Shown here in pieces: positions 59,601 through 64,000 of a stretch of DNA of 64,000 nucleotides. Position 1 is the stretch's first letter. Each line of letters starts with the position of its first letter. The translations under genes were made by a program, and so were the position numbers. Source of the stretch: Mesaphorura yosii (lineage: Eukaryota > Arthropoda > Collembola > Poduromorpha > Tullbergiidae); contig WIXG01000187.1 in the NCBI GenBank assembly GCA_009869945.1, forward strand, positions 62,001 to 126,000, in the 5' to 3' direction. Below the pieces are notes generated by a model. That model was not told the origin of the DNA. It saw only the letters and a program-made list of their open reading frames with translations, and did not search any database.

Positions 59601-62600
59601 CAAGTTCATGATGATGATATTTCACTGAAGCCTCCCATCATGACAACGGATACAAAGAGAAGAAAGACGGGAAGAAGAATGGATCCTTTTCTTGGGCAAA
59701 CACCACCCGGTGACCGCAGCTGGAGACTATTCATAAATGCTGCGCTTGCGTACAACGCAAAGCAGTGCTTTTGCCTGCGCCTCTGACTGCTTAAAAGTTT
59801 AAATTCGTGTTCACTGCTTTCAGACGAGAAATACGAAAACCATCATCAACATCAACATAATCATTTTAATAAACATAATGAATTCAGAGTTCTTCAGTTC
59901 AATCCATGCGTGATTCACGTTTTCAAAGGAAATGCTCAAGATCATGAATACGAATATGAATTTGCATCTGAATTGTGGTTTACAATTTAGATTAAGTAGA
60001 CAGCTCAGATTCCAAACGCGATAAAAAGCCCTCCATTTGCGTCAGTCAAATTGGCGCAAGTTTTCTGAGAAACAGTTCGCATCAGAAACTTCTGGCGAAA
60101 AAATTCGGCCAGCGAAAGCACGACATTGCACAGGAAGCTGAATCTAAAAATATTTTTCTTACGCATAATTAGAGACCCTGCTTTGGTGTACATGCGAAGA
60201 CGAATTTACGATTTACAAAATTTGCGATTCGCATCGTAGAATGTCAATTTTTTCTCCAAAGTCGAATGCCTCGCCTAAACCTTGTTCGTTTTGCAAATCG
60301 CACAAAAATTACATACATAAAATATCTTGTAAATGAAGACACGGAATACGTGAAAAGAATCCACAGTCCACATACAAAATGCACTTAAAATTCTCACGTG
60401 TAAAATCTCAGTTCAAGTTGCGGCTGAAGCGGTTGTCTTTCGTCTTGCACTCATAAAAATAAAATCACCGGACTTCTTCTGAATTTTCGTATTTCATGCG
60501 ATGCATTAATTCAAGAGATAGTTGCCAGCTCGTGAAGCTGTGTTTCGTCTTTGCATGTCAGTCGCAACGGCAGAGCCGCAGATTACCTTGTGAATTGGAC
60601 ATTATTGCTATACTGCGTGGCATTCGCTTGCATTGCATTGTTGTGGCTGTAAAGCAAGTAACAAGTACATTTTTTCACGAGATAATGATGATGACTATGC
60701 TTTTATTTTCTTGGAGCTGGGTAATAACTCCAGTGCATGCATGTGTGCTGGCTTGGCAGAAAGAATCTTTCACCGACCGACCACGAAAGCACAGAAAAAC
60801 GCCAAACGCATCTTTCGTGCTTAAAACTCGTAATGTATAATCATGGACCATTATTAAGCTCGGCACTGACTGAGGAACCTTTTCTGTTTCTTCTGCTTCG
60901 TTTAAGAACCCACGAAATTATATATAATTTTGGCCCGTAGCTCTGTAACACTGCAACCCATGCAACAATTGTCCAGTGCGTAATGGTAATAATATCATAC
61001 ATGATTACCGAGAGAAGAGACTCAAGATGATGAGGCTGTATTGAGAAGAGACCAAGAGAATGAAAGAAAATCTTTGTCTACTATAATTTGAAAGAATTTT
61101 TCTATGCCATTTCTGGACCAACCTACTTTCTTACTGGCGCAACTTAAATAATGATCCAGCACACATTGCACATTATTATTACTTTGATTATTTCGTATTT
61201 CGTCTATCTCGACTAATTTAACGACTTTTCCATCACGGGTCGGGAGATTTTTATCTCTGTGTGTAATTTTGAGTGTGGTCACGGCATGTCTTCAAGCAGT
61301 GCACAACAGACAACACAAGAGACGAATAATCACTCTTAATCCAAATACGATCCACGCCTTGGACATTCATAAACAGAATTACATGCGAACGAGCATGAGA
61401 CTACGTTTCGTGCTGGAAGAAGGCGGATTTCGGCTCTGTCTCGGGCGGCGGAGTCTGGGAACAACTCAGAGTGGGTTTTATGAGAAATTAGTCTCATTTC
61501 CAATCGCTTTATTGCATGGTGCAATGTATTCAAGTGGGCTCGGCTTCAATTAAGCATCTGGTTTATAAATAATTACCGTGCAGGATTATCGGGCCCATTG
61601 TGCCTGAATTGTGCTTGTATTTGCTTCCGATGCGCCGACCTTTTACAATATTAAACGCATTATTTGTACAAAACACTGCTAAGCACTTGGGCCGGACGGC
61701 CGAATGGAGACAAAGTCAATTGTCTAGACTGACAAAAAGAACTGACGGCTTGTGCTTTGTGTATTGGAGTATTGAGCAGGATTTGGTCAGCTCCCCTTCG
61801 GCGAAGGACTAAAATTGCGGCCTGGTACATGTCGAGACAGTGAGCATAAATCATTTAACACGTTGTGACATTAAACTCAATTTAGTCACATTACACACTA
61901 AAATAGAAATTATTGCGTCATAAAAGAAAAGGCAAAAGCCATTTAACGCGAGTTTATTTCGTCGCCTAATGAAACAGAGGACTAAAAATTAAGTTCTGCC
62001 TTCAGCCCTGCTTGTGAGTCATTACGACCTCCAAGGCTAAGACTAAAGTGACCGGTCGGTCCGGCACCAAAGTATTGATTAGTAAAGGTCATTTTATCTC
62101 TATTGGCATTGGCATGCCGGTCGAGCCGTCGTGCCGTGGGTGACTAGAAAGATAAACTCGAAGCGAGACGGCGACAGCGACTAAATTCTTAAAGTATTAA
62201 CACACTCCGCGTGTGTAAAATCAAATAAAGCTTGTCCATCAATTCTGCCTTCTGCGGCTGCTGTCCCACACTCATCTCAATCTCTTGCCTCGACGAGAGA
62301 CAAGCCCTCATGCAGAATTCGTTCGTTTACACATTGAATAGATTTTATTAGCCAATAAATTCAATACAACGGAGTCTGGTCTGTTTTGGCCAGGCCACCA
62401 CATTCATACTCGCTACGTAACCTTGTGCGAGTATTAAAATACGTGAAATTCCTCAAGATTCAGGATCATTAATGCGAAATGCATGTAAAAAAGCAGATAG
62501 AAGATGCGTATCTGTCTATATGCGTGTAATACACAAGCAATGTAGTCACAGCAACGTATTTTGCAAGAAAAAGTAGATCTCTGGCGCCACACGTCTGCGT

Positions 62601-63523
62601 ACGCCTTGCGCTGCGGCGGCTCCATCGCGTTGCTGCTTAATAATTCTTCTCGCTACGCCAAGTCCAAGTCGCCAAGAGCAGGACAGAGGCAGAGCAATGA
62701 ACAAACTGCAAAGTGCAAATCGCATTTAGCGATGGCAAAACGAGTCTTCCACAAAAATGTAATATTAATTCCAATTCCCAGTTCAGCATTCGGCATGATT
62801 AAACGCTAAGCGCATTCGGCTCAGAAGCCATGCTGCGTCGAGACACATTGATTTTCCCATAAATTCGCCATGCGACTGACGACTGGCCATGCAAGGCCGC
62901 GGACAGCGTCGCCAGCATCGTCGGGACACGACAAACTACAAAGACATAACTAGCCAGGCAATATAATTCAATAAAAATACTTGTCGGATATGCAAAAGAG
63001 ACAAAAGACATTAAAATGACAGGAAAAAAAGAGTTGTGGTCGTGGATTTGCATTGATGAATGGCTTGCGATTAGCGAATGCTTAATGATGTCTGTCGTGC
63101 AATAAAATAGAAATGTTTCAAATTCTTCGATAAACGCTGACTGATGACAGCGTGAGCGTCCAGAAATATTGTCATTTGCTATGCATTGTGACGTTCGTGC
63201 CAAAAATAGATGCAAAACGTTCCTAGGTGTTTGCAGTTACGTATTTGCAGCAATAACGTTAATCTAACTCGCAAAAGTCAACATGAGTAACCTGCTCGCT
63301 ATTCGGCATGTGATTACGAAGAGTTTAAGCGTTTAGCCCTGCAAATATTTGGACTTGGACTGTTATCTCGCTTTCCATGTGTGAGCTGCGAATGTACACA
63401 ATACGTACAATTAACGGAAATACCGCACCATTCCATTGGGAATCATTGAAAAGCATGTTAAAACCTTCTCTTATTTGCAATTCGCGTTTGCGAATCAATA
63501 ATGAATAAAATTCATGTTCAAAC
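56686..63523. other. Gene-poor stretch
   Basis: Nearly 7 kb in which I cannot support any exon, RNA gene or mobile element. Frames up to 114 codons exist (for example 60496-60840 on the plus strand) but show no family features or splice support. It is probably intergenic or intronic DNA of the right-edge gene. Confidence 0.45.
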
Positions 63524-63860
63524 CTGTTGCCGTTGTTGTTGTTGACTTTGCCGTGTTCGTGTTCTCATTTCCAGACGCGGAAACGGGCTCGGACTCGCGT
63601 ACGCGTTCGCGCTGTTCCATGACCTGTGGCTTGTCGTTCGCGTGGTCAGGCTCGTGAACGCCAACGCGGTCACGATGCGCGAAAAAATCCCGTAGCCTTC
63701 TCGGGGTTATAAGTCTGGGTACTTGAGCCGAGTGCGAGTCCGAGAACTTCGGGTTTAATGAACCAAAGTTGTAATTGTCGTCACTTAATAAGTCACCACC
63801 GTCCTTGTCCTTATCGCTGTCTATTATGGGGCCTGGCTGTGGCTCTGAATCGAATTCCAT
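63524..63860 (-). CDS. Probable first exon of an unidentified gene
   Basis: Minus-strand frame from ATG 63860. It is rich in Asp, Ser, Arg and Glu (MEFDSEPQPGPIIDSDKDKD; ITPRRLRDFFAHRDRVG; a Thr-rich end) and reaches a GTTTGA donor-like site at 63523 in phase 1; without splicing it stops at 63495. An in-frame stop lies upstream. Composition is protein-like and hydrophilic, with no signal peptide. Its phase would also fit the BAMBI second exon, but it lacks the signal peptide BAMBI needs. The downstream exons were not found. Confidence 0.35.
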
Positions 63861-64000
63861 GTCAATCGCACCTCGCACGGTCACAAATTAGCCACAAATT
63901 ATGGCAATTATACTCACTCAAGCAGTATTAAATTAAGATCCGTATTATCTTTGTGTACAAATTTCTCAAAATGTAATCGGCGCCAGCAAAGCCACAATAG

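Noticed and set aside
60496-60840. 114-codon plus-strand frame in the gene-poor stretch
   Set aside because: No domain, signal or splice support, and composition typical of noncoding DNA.

Overview
The window is animal nuclear DNA, almost certainly from an arthropod. Every confident gene is a metazoan housekeeping or signalling gene with GT-AG introns, many of them only 50-100 bp, and AATAAA-type poly(A) signals. The arthropod-type invertebrate (destabilase) lysozymes, a SIRT5 and a BAMBI homologue fit a non-dipteran arthropod such as a springtail or another pancrustacean. I cannot fix the species. I saw no rRNA, CRISPR array, recognisable retroelement or transposase.

Layout. 1.7-5.6 kb: two i-type lysozyme paralogues (minus) flank an intronless SIRT5 (plus); a cysteine-rich exon lies at 5.9 kb. 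6.9-11.7 kb: eEF1B-beta (minus) and NDUFS1/complex I 75 kDa (plus) form a head-to-head pair. 12.2-22.0 kb: a six-exon coiled-coil/RING protein (minus) with long introns. 24.7-35.9 kb: NAD kinase (minus) with two alternative first exons; one intron holds an oppositely oriented orphan gene. 36.9 kb: a small two-helix membrane protein. 39.5-42.0 kb: XPR1 phosphate exporter. 43.1-45.4 kb: ARF1, whose last intron holds a second, oppositely oriented member of the same orphan family. 46.5-48.0 kb: PSMD11/Rpn6 (minus), head-to-head with a compact pericentrin/AKAP9-like PACT protein (48.6-53.0 kb). 53.4-56.7 kb: a BAMBI homologue (minus). 56.7-63.5 kb looks gene-poor; an acidic first-exon-like reading frame sits at the right edge.

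Exon structures were built by hand from protein similarity and splice-site phase. All multi-exon models named above close in frame, except the two nested orphan genes, where the internal joins are unresolved. The genes are mostly independent neighbours and not an operon-like system. The most novel items are the nested orphan family (paired zinc-ligand motifs and PCNA-box-like N termini, both copies antisense inside introns), the tandem exon array in the PACT protein that makes repeated coiled-coil plus TQT (LC8-type) modules, and the alternative N termini of NAD kinase.
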